Of a stretch of DNA of 64,000 nucleotides, positions 38,653-47,064 are shown piece by piece; positions within the stretch are counted from its first letter, which is position 1, and each line of letters starts with the position of its first letter. A model generated the notes under the pieces. That model saw nothing but the letters and a program-made list of their open reading frames with translations, had not been told where the DNA came from and ran no database searches. The stretch lies in contig CANJRA010000010.1 of the NCBI GenBank assembly GCA_947476625.1, positions 28,456-92,455 on the forward strand, read 5' to 3'. The stretch comes from Fidelibacterota bacterium (GTDB lineage: Bacteria; Pseudomonadota; Alphaproteobacteria; Rhodospirillales; Rhodospirillaceae). The position numbers and the translations under genes are program-made.

Positions 38653-39249
38653 TTACGTGGGAGGACGCGCCGCCTCATTGAACCATAAGGTCCGGCGCTC
38701 CGTAATGACCGCGTCCATACACTGATCATGGACATCGACGGGAACAGCTTCGACCTCTTGTGCGTCATAAGCGATTCCGATGGCGAGAACCATACGCTCG
38801 CGCCGAAGCGCGGCGATGGTGCGGTCATAATAACCGGCTCCGTAGCCGAGCCGGTGTCCCTTATTGTCGAAGGCAATCAGCGGCAGCAACAGCGTCGTCG
38901 GCGTCATGAGGGGCGACCGAGGCTGCGGGTGGGCAGTCACAAACGGTCCGGCGTCCAAGGCATCGCCCGGCTGCCAGGCGCGGAAAATCAAAACCTGTCC
39001 CTGTCCAGCAACCACCGGCAGTCCCACTTTGGCGCCAGCCGTATGCAGAGCTGTGAGCCCCGGGCGGCAATCAATTTCGTCACCGAGAGGCCAATAGCCG
39101 GCTATCTTATTCCCTGTACAGGGAATGGCGGCCTGAATGCTGTCGCTGATAGTGGCCGCAGCGGCTTGGGCGCTGTCGGCATGAACTGCGCTACGCCGCG
39201 CCATCATGGAGCGGCGCATCTGCGCTTTAAGTTCCGCAGTAATCGGCAT
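38653..39249 (-). CDS. fau: 5-formyltetrahydrofolate cyclo-ligase
   Basis: This enzyme (also YgfA) converts 5-formyl-THF to methenyl-THF, recycling a folate storage form. The C-terminal signature GHRLGYGAGYYDRTIAAL carries the ATP/substrate-binding residues, and LLPLIAFDNKG precedes it. From the ATG at 39249 the product is 198 residues. Its position after zapA and 6S RNA is the classical proteobacterial arrangement, in which 6S RNA and fau are co-transcribed. Confidence 0.94.
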   Translation of the reverse strand: MPITAELKAQMRRSMMARRSAVHADSAQAAAATISDSIQAAIPCTGNKIAGYWPLGDEIDCRPGLTALHTAGAKVGLPVVAGQGQVLIFRAWQPGDALDAGPFVTAHPQPRSPLMTPTTLLLPLIAFDNKGHRLGYGAGYYDRTIAALRRERMVLAIGIAYDAQEVEAVPVDVHDQCMDAVITERRTLWFNEAARPPT

Positions 39250-39364
39250 CGCAAGCCTGCCCAAAAAGCTGAGTCAGTCGTTCAGAAAAGAGAGTCCCCA
39301 AAATGACTTAGCGTAGGAAGTTAAAGTGGAGCCGCCGAAACCGTCGGCCGTGCGTGACCCGCCA

Positions 39365-39480
39365 ATTGGGACCACAGGTTAAGGTGGGCGCCATATCACC
39401 GGACCTTTACGATCCGGCGAGGGACAGCACCCTGTAGTCGATTATCGCCCCTGGGGGTTCAAAGGCCTAACCTGTCCAGC
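39365..39480 (-). ncRNA. ssrS: 6S RNA (ssrS), predicted from position and fold
   Basis: Between zapA and fau, the minus strand has a long closing stem: GGACAGGTTAGG at the 5' side (39477–39466) pairs with CCTTAACCTGTGGTCC at the 3' side (39384–39369). The C-rich CCCCCAGGGGCG portion lies inside and can form part of the central bubble. 6S RNA sits in this exact interval in many proteobacteria, where it mimics an open promoter and binds sigma-70 RNA polymerase. The ends are approximate. Confidence 0.68.
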
Positions 39481-39495
39481 AGCTCCGGGATCAAC

Positions 39496-39843
39496 TTAGG
39501 TCTCCTGGAGGCGCGCCGCAATACGTTCAATGCGCTCGGACAAGCCATCAATGACCTTAACGGCCTCTTTCTCAGCTTCGTCACGCGCGGCCACAACCTT
39601 GGCGGCAGCCTCGCCGGAGGCATTTAAGCTCTGGAGTTCGGCGGTGGTGTCGGCCAGCTCGTCCGCCACCAGCAGCGCCACCATGACCAGCAATAGCGGC
39701 TCGCTGATGGACCCGGCCGGCGGCGCGGCCTGTTCCGCGCGCTGATCTAGATACCGGCCAAGCCGGGCAAGGTGCGCTTCCTGCCCGTCGTCGCAGGCGA
39801 TCTGATACTGACGCCCCCGAATATTGATTGAAACCTGACCCAC
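39496..39843 (-). CDS. zapA: Cell division protein ZapA
   Basis: ZapA cross-links FtsZ filaments at mid-cell. The N-terminal FtsZ-binding head includes GQVSINIRGRQYQIACDDGQE, followed by LARLGRYLDQRAEQ, and a C-terminal coiled coil of about residues 65–115 mediates tetramerisation. The best start is the GTG at 39843, which gives 115 residues and avoids 22 non-family codons upstream. It lies directly upstream of the 6S RNA locus. Confidence 0.88.
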   Translation of the reverse strand: MGQVSINIRGRQYQIACDDGQEAHLARLGRYLDQRAEQAAPPAGSISEPLLLVMVALLVADELADTTAELQSLNASGEAAAKVVAARDEAEKEAVKVIDGLSERIERIAARLQET

Positions 39844-39853
39844 GAATTCCCCG

Positions 39854-40132
39854 CTAATCTTGCAGCGTGGCCGAGAGTCGGCCGATGGCTTGATCGAGGC
39901 GCGTCGCAACCCGGTTCGCGGTCTCCTTGAGGGTACCGTGATCCTGAGTCAGGCGGTCGAGCTTTTCCTGGATCGCGGCCGCCTCGGCTGCGGCGGTGCC
40001 TACAGTTCCCGTGGCAGCCTTGACCTGCGCGTCGACTTTGTCCGCGACAGACTCCAGGCTGCTCAGCGCCAGATCCAGGCGCTGAAGTGACTCCTGAACG
40101 CGGAGCAGTTTGTAGTTTTCAATATCTTTCAA
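39854..40132 (-). CDS. Small coiled-coil protein upstream of zapA
   Basis: The 92-residue product from the TTG at 40132 is a nearly continuous heptad coiled coil (LQRLDLALSSLESVADKVDAQ…LDRLTQDHGTLKETANRV). Proteins of this kind (DUF4164-like) precede zapA in many alphaproteobacteria and may act as partners of ZapA, like ZapB. The start codon is uncertain: no ATG is near the beginning of the conserved region, and the open frame extends to 40231. The gap to zapA is 10 bp. Confidence 0.72.
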   Translation of the reverse strand: MKDIENYKLLRVQESLQRLDLALSSLESVADKVDAQVKAATGTVGTAAAEAAAIQEKLDRLTQDHGTLKETANRVATRLDQAIGRLSATLQD

Positions 40133-40327
40133 AGAAATAGCGCCCCAAGCTCGCGAATCGCTTGAAGCATAGAAAGGACTCCCGAGGACGTCAACACGCC
40201 GCCGCGGGATGCGTCGTGACACACGATGCAAAGTCCACTGAAACGGGTCTATTCAACAGGCCAACAGCCCTTTATATGTCGCAACCTCCTCATCGGCCCT
40301 CCAGCAGCTCTAAAGGATACTGCGTTC

Positions 40328-41260
40328 ATGAAGATTACTCCCCGGGTGAAGAAAATCCTCGCCGCCTATGAAAGCGACAACCCTGGCACCAAATCCAACC
40401 TCGCGCGCATTCTCATGAACGGTCGCCTTGGCGGCACCGGCAAGCTCGTGATCCTGCCGGTCGACCAGGGCTTTGAGCATGGCCCGGCCCGCAGCTTCGC
40501 CCCCAATCCTCCCGGTTACGAGCCGCACTATCACTGGCAGCTGGCCGTCGACGCCGGCCTGTCGGCATTCGCCGCGCCGCTCGGCATGATCGAAGACGGT
40601 GCCGACACCTTCGCTGGTGCCGTCCCCACGATCCTTAAAGTAAACAGCGCCAACTCGCTCAACGGCGAGAAAGATGCCCCCGTGCAAGCCATCACCGCCG
40701 GCGTTCAGGATGCCCTGCGCCTTGGTTGCTCGGCCATCGGCTACACAATCTACCCCGGCTCGGCCAGCGCCTACGACATGATGAACGACCTGCGCGAACT
40801 GACTGCCGAAGCCAAGGATGCGGGTCTCGCGGTCGTGGTCTGGTCCTATCCGCGCGGCCAGTACGTCTCCAAAGAAGGCGAAACAGCCTTCGACATTATT
40901 GCCTACGGCGCTCACATGGCCGCCCTCATGGGCGCGCACATCATTAAGGTGAAACTCCCGACCGATGTTTTGGAACCGGGCGAAGCCAAGAAAGTTTACG
41001 AAGCCCAGAACATCCCGCGCGCCACGCTCACGCAGCGCGTCTCACACATCGTGCAAAGCTGCTTCGGCGGTCGCCGCATTGTTGTGTTCTCGGGCGGCGC
41101 CAAGAAGGGCGAAGACGCGCTCTACGAAGAAGCCAAAGCCATCCGCGACGGCGGCGGTAATGGTTCCATCGTCGGTCGCAATGCTTTCCAGCGCCCCCTG
41201 CCCGAAGCCAACAACCTGCTCAGCAAGCTGATCGATATCTACAAAGGTAAAGACGAGTAG
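40328..41260 (+). CDS. fbaB: Class I fructose-bisphosphate aldolase (DhnA/FbaB type)
   Basis: This aldolase splits fructose-1,6-bisphosphate through a lysine Schiff base. The DhnA-type opening [18 protein letters not shown], the substrate-binding block [16 protein letters not shown], and the Schiff-base lysine region [12 protein letters not shown] are all seen. The C-terminal [18 protein letters not shown] carries phosphate-binding residues. The ATG at 40328 gives 310 residues. It is divergent from the zapA block and its stop overlaps the next gene's GTG by one base, indicating coupling. Confidence 0.93.
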   Translation: MKITPRVKKILAAYESDNPGTKSNLARILMNGRLGGTGKLVILPVDQGFEHGPARSFAPNPPGYEPHYHWQLAVDAGLSAFAAPLGMIEDGADTFAGAVPTILKVNSANSLNGEKDAPVQAITAGVQDALRLGCSAIGYTIYPGSASAYDMMNDLRELTAEAKDAGLAVVVWSYPRGQYVSKEGETAFDIIAYGAHMAALMGAHIIKVKLPTDVLEPGEAKKVYEAQNIPRATLTQRVSHIVQSCFGGRRIVVFSGGAKKGEDALYEEAKAIRDGGGNGSIVGRNAFQRPLPEANNLLSKLIDIYKGKDE

Positions 41261-41901
41261 TGCCGGGCGAACCCAGCTGCCGGCTGTACGTCATCACGCC
41301 GGAGAAGATCCCTGATCTTCCCGGCTTTGCGGACCTCTTAGATGAAGCGCTGAACGCGGGCGATGTCGCGTGCGTTCAGTTGCGTCTCAAAGACGTCGAT
41401 GACGCGACCATTTCCACATTTGTGAAAAAGCTCATGCCGATTTGCCACCGGCATGATGTCGCCTTCATTCTCAACAACCGCCCGGATCTGGCCGCGCAGC
41501 TTGGCTGCGACGGCGTGCACGTCGGCATCGACGACATGCCATACGCCGAGGCGCGGCGCATTATGGGCCCGGATGCGACAGTGGGCGTGACGTGTAAGGA
41601 CTCTCGCCACCTCGCAATGGAACTCGCCGACGAAGGCGCGGATTACGTGGCTTTCGGCGCGTTTTTTCCGACCACGACAAAAAGTGACACAGTGCCGGCT
41701 GATATCGAGATCGTTGAAATTTGGTCCGAAACCACAAACGTCCCTTGCGTTGCAATTGGGGGCATTACGGTCGAGAACTGTGGCGCACTTGTAAAAGCCG
41801 GCGCCGACTTCATCGCCGTCTGCAGCGGCATTTGGAATTATCCGCAAGGCCCAGCTGCCGCAGTGCGGGATTTCAATGCGCTTTTCGTGAGTGTGGGTTA
41901 A
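41260..41901 (+). CDS. thiE: Thiamine phosphate synthase (ThiE family)
   Basis: ThiE couples the pyrimidine and thiazole moieties of thiamine. The TIM-barrel signature motifs are visible: [10 protein letters not shown] near residue 39, the [19 protein letters not shown] block, and the phosphate-binding [11 protein letters not shown]. The 213-residue length is typical. Translation starts at a GTG overlapping the aldolase stop (TAGTG). Some homologues in this position in alphaproteobacteria lack proven ThiE activity, so the name rests on family membership; thiD is about 20 kb away. Confidence 0.85.
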   Translation: MPGEPSCRLYVITPEKIPDLPGFADLLDEALNAGDVACVQLRLKDVDDATISTFVKKLMPICHRHDVAFILNNRPDLAAQLGCDGVHVGIDDMPYAEARRIMGPDATVGVTCKDSRHLAMELADEGADYVAFGAFFPTTTKSDTVPADIEIVEIWSETTNVPCVAIGGITVENCGALVKAGADFIAVCSGIWNYPQGPAAAVRDFNALFVSVG

Positions 41902-41997
41902 ACACCCCGCGTTGAGCGACTAGCGCTCACGGGGGTTCCAGTGAAGACCATTCACGCTGGAGCAGCTTTCACACGCCATCTCGCGCGTCATGGCGCG

Positions 41998-43071
41998 TTA
42001 GACGACCGGCGCCCAAAGGACATCGGTGATATCCGTTGCCCCAGACGCCAGCATCACAAGCCGGTCAAAGCCCAGTGCAGCGCCCGCACATGGCGGCAGA
42101 CTCCCAACAGCATTCAGAAAGTCCTCATCCAGCGGCGGCGCATTGCCGTAAAGTTCGGCATGCAAAGCGCGGTCGTGCGCAAAACGCGCGCGTTGTTCTA
42201 CGGCATCGGTCAGTTCGGAATACGCATTGGCAAGTTCGACACCGCAAACATACAGTTCGAAGCGTTCAGCCACCCTGCCCTCGCCCGGTTTGCGCCGCGC
42301 CAAAGCCGCGAGGCTCGCCGGATACGCGCAGAGAATTGTCGGCGCGTCGATGCCCAGCTTCGGTTCGATGCGCTCGAGCATCACGCGGAAAAAAACATCT
42401 TCCCATGTATCGTTGTCGCTGACATGCAGGCCTTGCGCCTTGGCTGCGGCGGCGAGTTTTTGCGGCGGCGGCGCATAAGCCGCCGGATCGTCGACCGTCG
42501 CCAGCAGATCGATCCCAGAATGGCGGGCAAACGCTTCCTGCACTGTGAGGCGTTCGGCGGCTTTGGCAGGATCGCATGTCAGGCCCTGCCAGCGCAGCAG
42601 TTCTCCCGCCTGCAATGTCCGCTCGGCGGCTTTCATCACACCGCGCAGCAACGCTTCGCAATCAGTCATCAACACATTGTAATCCGCGTCTGCGCGGTAC
42701 CACTCCAGCATGGTAAACTCGGGATGATGCAAAGGACCGCGTTCGCCGTTGCGCCATACGCGGGCGAGCTGCACGATTTTGGTCATCCCGCCCGCCATGA
42801 GCTTTTTCATGGCGAACTCCGGCGACGTGTGCAGGTAACGGACCGCACCATCCTCGGACGCCAGGGGATCGTTCAAACTCGTGACGAATGGTCGGATATG
42901 GCGCTCCACCCCGGGTGACACCTGTATGGCGGGGGTTTCGACTTCCATAAAGCCTTCGGCCTGGAAATAGGCGCGCACCGCCTTCACCGCCGCCCGGCGG
43001 ACATCAAGATAAGGCCGCCTGCGCGCGAGACTTTCGGCGCTCCACCAAGATTGTATCGAATTATTTGCCAT
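41998..43071 (-). CDS. epmA: EF-P lysine ligase EpmA (GenX/PoxA family)
   Basis: EpmA is a truncated class II lysyl-tRNA synthetase paralogue that attaches beta-lysine to elongation factor P. The class II motifs can be seen: motif 1 region FMEVETPAIQVSPGVE, motif 2 FRVWRNGE-like ARVWRNGERGPLHHPEFTMLEWY, and motif 3 GAALGFDRLVML. There is no anticodon-binding domain, which separates it from LysS. From the ATG at 43071 the product is 357 residues. It is divergent from efp with 164 bp between starts, so enzyme and target are neighbours. Confidence 0.93.
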   Translation of the reverse strand: MANNSIQSWWSAESLARRRPYLDVRRAAVKAVRAYFQAEGFMEVETPAIQVSPGVERHIRPFVTSLNDPLASEDGAVRYLHTSPEFAMKKLMAGGMTKIVQLARVWRNGERGPLHHPEFTMLEWYRADADYNVLMTDCEALLRGVMKAAERTLQAGELLRWQGLTCDPAKAAERLTVQEAFARHSGIDLLATVDDPAAYAPPPQKLAAAAKAQGLHVSDNDTWEDVFFRVMLERIEPKLGIDAPTILCAYPASLAALARRKPGEGRVAERFELYVCGVELANAYSELTDAVEQRARFAHDRALHAELYGNAPPLDEDFLNAVGSLPPCAGAALGFDRLVMLASGATDITDVLWAPVV

Positions 43072-43235
43072 AGGCCCTGTTAGCCCAGCAGGACCGCACA
43101 AACCAGCCAAAACCGCCGCCTCGCCCGTCCTGGGGCGGTTGCCTCTCCGAGGCCAACCTGATACAAGCGCGCGCGTTTCCGGGCCTTCCCAGCGCATCCA
43201 GCGAATAGACACCCAAAAGAAGCAGGCGACTTTCT

Positions 43236-43802
43236 ATGAAGATTTCAGCCAATTCCATCCGCGGCGGCATGGTCATCGAGCACGAAGGCAAACAATGGCT
43301 GGTTCTGAAAAACCAGGTTGTGCAGCCCGGCAAGGGCGGCGCCTTTATGCAGGTCGAAATGCGCGACGTCGCCGGCGGCAACAAGAGCCAGGCCCGTTGG
43401 CGCACCGCCGATACCGTTGAACGTCTGGAAGTGCGCGAATTGGATTGCACTTACCTCTTCAAAGACGGCGACATGTACACCTTCATGGACGCCACCACGT
43501 TCGATCAATTCAGCATTTCTGCAGAGCTGCTCGGCGAGCAATCTTGCGCCTTCCTGCAAGACAACATGGAAGTCAGCGTCAACTTCATCGAAGGCAAGCC
43601 GGTAGCCGTAACGCTGCCCCAAACCGTCATTCTGACCGTGGTCGAAGCCGATCCCGTCGTGAAGGGCCAGACCGCCGCTTCTTCTTATAAGCCTGGCCTG
43701 CTCGAAAACGGTTTGAAAGTCCTGATCCCGCCCTTCGTCGAAGCCGGCACCAAGATCGTCGTCAACACTGAAGACGTCTCCTACGTCGAACGCGCGAAAT
43801 AG
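43236..43802 (+). CDS. efp: Elongation factor P
   Basis: EF-P rescues ribosomes stalled at polyproline. The N-terminal KOW-like domain has the modification loop QPGKGGAF, in which Lys33 (Lys34 in E. coli numbering) is the target of EpmA, and two OB-fold domains follow. The 188-residue product is full length, with the C-terminal NTEDVSYVERAK. Start ATG at 43236. It is divergent from epmA and six bases upstream of suhB, which is co-directional. The polyproline-rich TolA, CpoB and OmpA-like proteins nearby would be natural EF-P clients. Confidence 0.97.
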   Translation: MKISANSIRGGMVIEHEGKQWLVLKNQVVQPGKGGAFMQVEMRDVAGGNKSQARWRTADTVERLEVRELDCTYLFKDGDMYTFMDATTFDQFSISAELLGEQSCAFLQDNMEVSVNFIEGKPVAVTLPQTVILTVVEADPVVKGQTAASSYKPGLLENGLKVLIPPFVEAGTKIVVNTEDVSYVERAK

Positions 43803-43808
43803 ATCGTC

Positions 43809-44600
43809 ATGTCGCTGCGGACCGCCCTATGGACTGTTATGACGGGCGCAGCGCAAAAAGCTGCCAAGGGATTACGGCGCGATTTCGGTGAAGTCGAGCA
43901 GCTTCAAGTTTCGCACAAGGGCCCCAGCGATTTCGTCAGTGCGGCAGATATAAAGGCCGAAAAAGTTCTGCGCGCAGAACTCGCCAAGGCGCGCCCGCGT
44001 TTCGGCTTCCTGATGGAAGAAGGCGGCGAAGTTAAAGGCGAAGACGGGCATCACCGTTGGATCATCGATCCCATCGACGGCACCACCAATTTCCTGCACG
44101 GGATTCCGCATTTCGCTATCTCCATCGGTCTTGAAATGGACGGCGACATCATCGCCGGACTGATTTTCAATCCGATCACCGATGAGATGTTTTATGCCGA
44201 GAAAGGCAAAGGCGCGTTCCTGAACGACAAGCGCCTGCGCGTCTCCTCGCGCAACAACCTGCTCGATAGCGTGATCGCGACCGGCATCCCCTTCCACGGC
44301 CGTCCCGGCCACAAGCCGTTTCTAAAACAGCTTGAGCGGGTTATGGGCGGCGTTGCCGGCATCCGCCGCATGGGTGCGGCCTCGCTGGACCTCGCTTATG
44401 TCGCCGCCGGGCGCTGCGACGGTTTCTGGGAAATCGGCCTCCAGCCCTGGGATATCGCCGCCGGAATCATCCTGGTACGCGAAGCCGGCGGATATATTAC
44501 TGAAATCGATGGCGGCAAGAATGCCCTGTATACCGGCAACGTTTTGGCTGCTAACCCCAAGCTCCATAAGCAACTTTCCGATATTCTGACGGCTGCCTAG
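43809..44600 (+). CDS. suhB: Inositol monophosphatase family protein (SuhB)
   Basis: The 263-residue product has the Mg-dependent phosphatase motifs: EEGGEVKGED for the first metal site, IIDPIDGTTNFLHG for the second and QPWDIAAGIILVREAGG for the third. SuhB dephosphorylates myo-inositol-1-phosphate and also helps assemble rRNA antitermination complexes in E. coli. It follows efp closely and is probably co-transcribed. Confidence 0.93.
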   Translation: MSLRTALWTVMTGAAQKAAKGLRRDFGEVEQLQVSHKGPSDFVSAADIKAEKVLRAELAKARPRFGFLMEEGGEVKGEDGHHRWIIDPIDGTTNFLHGIPHFAISIGLEMDGDIIAGLIFNPITDEMFYAEKGKGAFLNDKRLRVSSRNNLLDSVIATGIPFHGRPGHKPFLKQLERVMGGVAGIRRMGAASLDLAYVAAGRCDGFWEIGLQPWDIAAGIILVREAGGYITEIDGGKNALYTGNVLAANPKLHKQLSDILTAA

Positions 44601-44800
44601 ACGATTTCTAGGCCGGTGTCGGTTACCTGCTTTAGCGTCAAATCCATTCAAAACCGCTGTTAACCCCGTTGTGTGGGGCGAAGCGCCTGTTGTACGTTCA
44701 TCGAACGGAAAGATGCGCAAAGCGACGACATTTCAAAGGCTTTGCTATTCCTTCGCGACGCAAACCAAATAATGCGCGCGAGGATGGGGTGGAGACAAAA

Positions 44801-45754
44801 GTGACGCATACAACGCGGCGGCAATTGCGCCTCGGGACCATACTATCGGCGGCAGTGCTGACGTCCGCCGTGTGTGCGCCTGCGTGGGCCGATGGCGACC
44901 CTAATGCCAAGCCGCGCGCGCGGTCCGTAAGCAATACGCGGGATGTATTGGTCGATTACCGTGTTCTCGACGCTTTGGCGCCGGCGCCCGGCTTGCTGAT
45001 TCCCAGCACCGGAGCACTTGCACAAAACGATGGTCCGATTGTCCTGCGTCCACCCGCAGGCGTCGCGCCGACCCTTGTGCCGCCCAAGAGCCAGACCGTC
45101 ATTAAGTTGCAGCCGCCCGCGAGCATGCGCACGGCGGTAGAGATGAAACCGCTGCCGCCCGTGCACACCGCGAAAGTGGAAGAGCCCGCACCCAAGCCCG
45201 TCACGCCGCCCGTGACAGCAAAACCGGCAGCTGCAAAACCCGCGCCTGCCCCAGCCGTCGCAGCCGCACCACCCGCGCCGCCGGCACCGGCTGCAAACGT
45301 ACCGCGTTCGATCTTGCCGCCTGAAACAAAAGTCGCCGCTGTGCCTGCGCCTGTTCCTGAACCCGTCGCCGCCGCACCGGAAATAAAAACCGAAGCCCCG
45401 GCCGAAGCCCAAGTCGCATCGCTGCCGCCGGCAAAAACCGTGCCCGATACGCTGAGCATTTCCTTCGGCGTCGGCGTTCCGGAAGTACCGAACAGCGCGA
45501 GCCCGGATCTGAAAGATCTCGCCGGCAGCCTGAAAGCCGACCCGGCGCTGCGCGTTCAGCTGCTGGCTTTTGCGTCGGACCCTGAGAAAAGCGTCAGCCG
45601 GTCACGCCGTCTTTCGCTGGAGCGCGCCGTGAACGTGCGTAAACAACTGCTCGCTGCGGGCATCGACTCAACGCGCATCGAAGTCCGCGCGCTCGGCGAA
45701 CAATCCGGCGACGGCGCAGCTGATCGCGTCGATGCCATCACCAGCCGGCGCTGA
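44801..45754 (+). CDS. Exported Pro/Ala-rich protein with a C-terminal OmpA-like domain
   Basis: Translation probably starts at the GTG at 44801, preceded by GGTGGAG at good spacing, and yields 317 residues. A signal peptide (basic start, then LGTILSAAVLTSAVCAPAWA) precedes a long Pro/Ala/Val-rich region (about residues 75–215) suited to spanning the periplasm. A compact OmpA-like domain of about 90 residues follows (QLLAFASDPEKSVSRSRRLSLERA), without the usual complete peptidoglycan-binding NxxLSxxRA signature. It is upstream of the MotA/MotB-like pair on the same strand with a 98-bp gap, so it may form part of the same envelope complex. Confidence 0.8.
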   Translation: MTHTTRRQLRLGTILSAAVLTSAVCAPAWADGDPNAKPRARSVSNTRDVLVDYRVLDALAPAPGLLIPSTGALAQNDGPIVLRPPAGVAPTLVPPKSQTVIKLQPPASMRTAVEMKPLPPVHTAKVEEPAPKPVTPPVTAKPAAAKPAPAPAVAAAPPAPPAPAANVPRSILPPETKVAAVPAPVPEPVAAAPEIKTEAPAEAQVASLPPAKTVPDTLSISFGVGVPEVPNSASPDLKDLAGSLKADPALRVQLLAFASDPEKSVSRSRRLSLERAVNVRKQLLAAGIDSTRIEVRALGEQSGDGAADRVDAITSRR

Positions 45755-45852
45755 CATTACATATTTGTCGGGCGCGCTCATCACACCGCCCCACGATTGC
45801 CGCAGTCGCGTAAAATAGTGCCGATCTCGCGCGCAACGGAACTGAGACTTTC

Positions 45853-47058
45853 ATGACCGATACCAAAACCTATCTCACGCGCATGGTGCTGTTTCTGGTG
45901 GTGGTCGCCGTCGGCCTCGCCTTTATCGCCCAAACGCTTGTCACGATCTTCATGGTCAATCCGTTGCTCAACGGATTTATCTTCGCCATCATAATCATCG
46001 GCATCGCGTTGAATTTTCGCCAGGTGATCCTGCTCGGCCCCGAAGCTAAATGGATCGAGAGCTTCCAACGCGACGACGCGGACACGCCGCGCGGCGATAT
46101 GCCTGCGCTGTCGGGCGAAGGCGAAGTAAAGCTGCTGTCGCCCATGGCCCGCATGCTCGAGGAAAAGCGCGCCCGCGGTGCCAGCGGACGCATCACGCTC
46201 AGCGCGCCCGTCATGCGTACACTGCTCGACGGCATTGGCTTGCGTCTTGAAGAAAGCCGCGACCTTGCGCGCTACCTCACCGGCCTTTGCATCTTCCTTG
46301 GCTTGCTCGGCACATTCTGGGGCCTGCTCGAAACCGTCGGCTCCATCAGTGGCGTTATCAAAAATCTTTCCGTCACCAGCGACGATATGGCCGTGATGTT
46401 CAATTCGATGAAGGAAGGCCTTGAGGCGCCGCTATCGAGCATGAGCACTGCTTTCGCATCATCGCTATTCGGTCTGGGCGGCTCGCTCGCACTCGGATTT
46501 TTCGATCTTCAAGCAGGCCAGGCGCAGAACGCATTTTACAACGAACTGGAAGAGTGGCTCTCCGGCCTCACCCGCCTGTCATCAGGCTCCGGTCCCGGCG
46601 ACGGCGAACAAGGCGTGTCGGCCTATACCGAAGCCCTCCTCGAGCAAACCGCGGAAAGTCTCCAGGAACTCCAGAACATCATGGCGCGCGGCGAACAGAC
46701 GCGCGGCACCGGCAACGACCAATTGGCCCTGCTGAACGACAAACTCTCCCTGTTCTCCGATCACATGCGCGCGCAACAGCAGGTATTACTCAAAGTCGCC
46801 GAAAGCCAGCGCGACCTCGCGCCGCTTTTGCGCAGCATGAGTGATGTCGCCGAAGCCCTCCACGCGCCCGCCGCTAACGGCGGCGGCATTGACGACGCCA
46901 CGCGCGGGCATATCCGCAATATCGATGCCGGCCTGACGCGCCTATCGACGGCATTGGAAAGCGGGCGCAACGAAAGCCTGCGCGAATTGCGGGGCGAGAT
47001 CAGGCTGCTTGCCAAGACTGTTGCCGCCACGCGCGACGGCGGCGATATCCCCGGCTAA
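45853..47058 (+). CDS. MotA/TolQ/ExbB-family proton-channel-like membrane protein
   Basis: The 401-residue product has four predicted membrane helices at about 11–33, 40–58, 142–164 and 198–218. The third contains the family signature FLGLLGTFWGLLETVG, matching MotA/ExbB/TolQ. After the fourth helix there is a 180-residue cytoplasmic tail with coiled-coil character, unlike ordinary TolQ. Paired with the following MotB-like gene (six-base gap) it should form an ion-driven complex. It is not the flagellar stator by context, since no flagellar genes are near. Confidence 0.85.
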   Translation: MTDTKTYLTRMVLFLVVVAVGLAFIAQTLVTIFMVNPLLNGFIFAIIIIGIALNFRQVILLGPEAKWIESFQRDDADTPRGDMPALSGEGEVKLLSPMARMLEEKRARGASGRITLSAPVMRTLLDGIGLRLEESRDLARYLTGLCIFLGLLGTFWGLLETVGSISGVIKNLSVTSDDMAVMFNSMKEGLEAPLSSMSTAFASSLFGLGGSLALGFFDLQAGQAQNAFYNELEEWLSGLTRLSSGSGPGDGEQGVSAYTEALLEQTAESLQELQNIMARGEQTRGTGNDQLALLNDKLSLFSDHMRAQQQVLLKVAESQRDLAPLLRSMSDVAEALHAPAANGGGIDDATRGHIRNIDAGLTRLSTALESGRNESLRELRGEIRLLAKTVAATRDGGDIPG

Positions 47059-47064
47059 TTCTGC

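Noticed and set aside
41902..41997. Hairpins between thiE and epmA as a regulatory RNA
   Set aside because: TGAGCG/CGCTCA and CCAGTGAA/TTCACGCTGG are small imperfect stems in a convergent gap and probably serve only as weak terminators.
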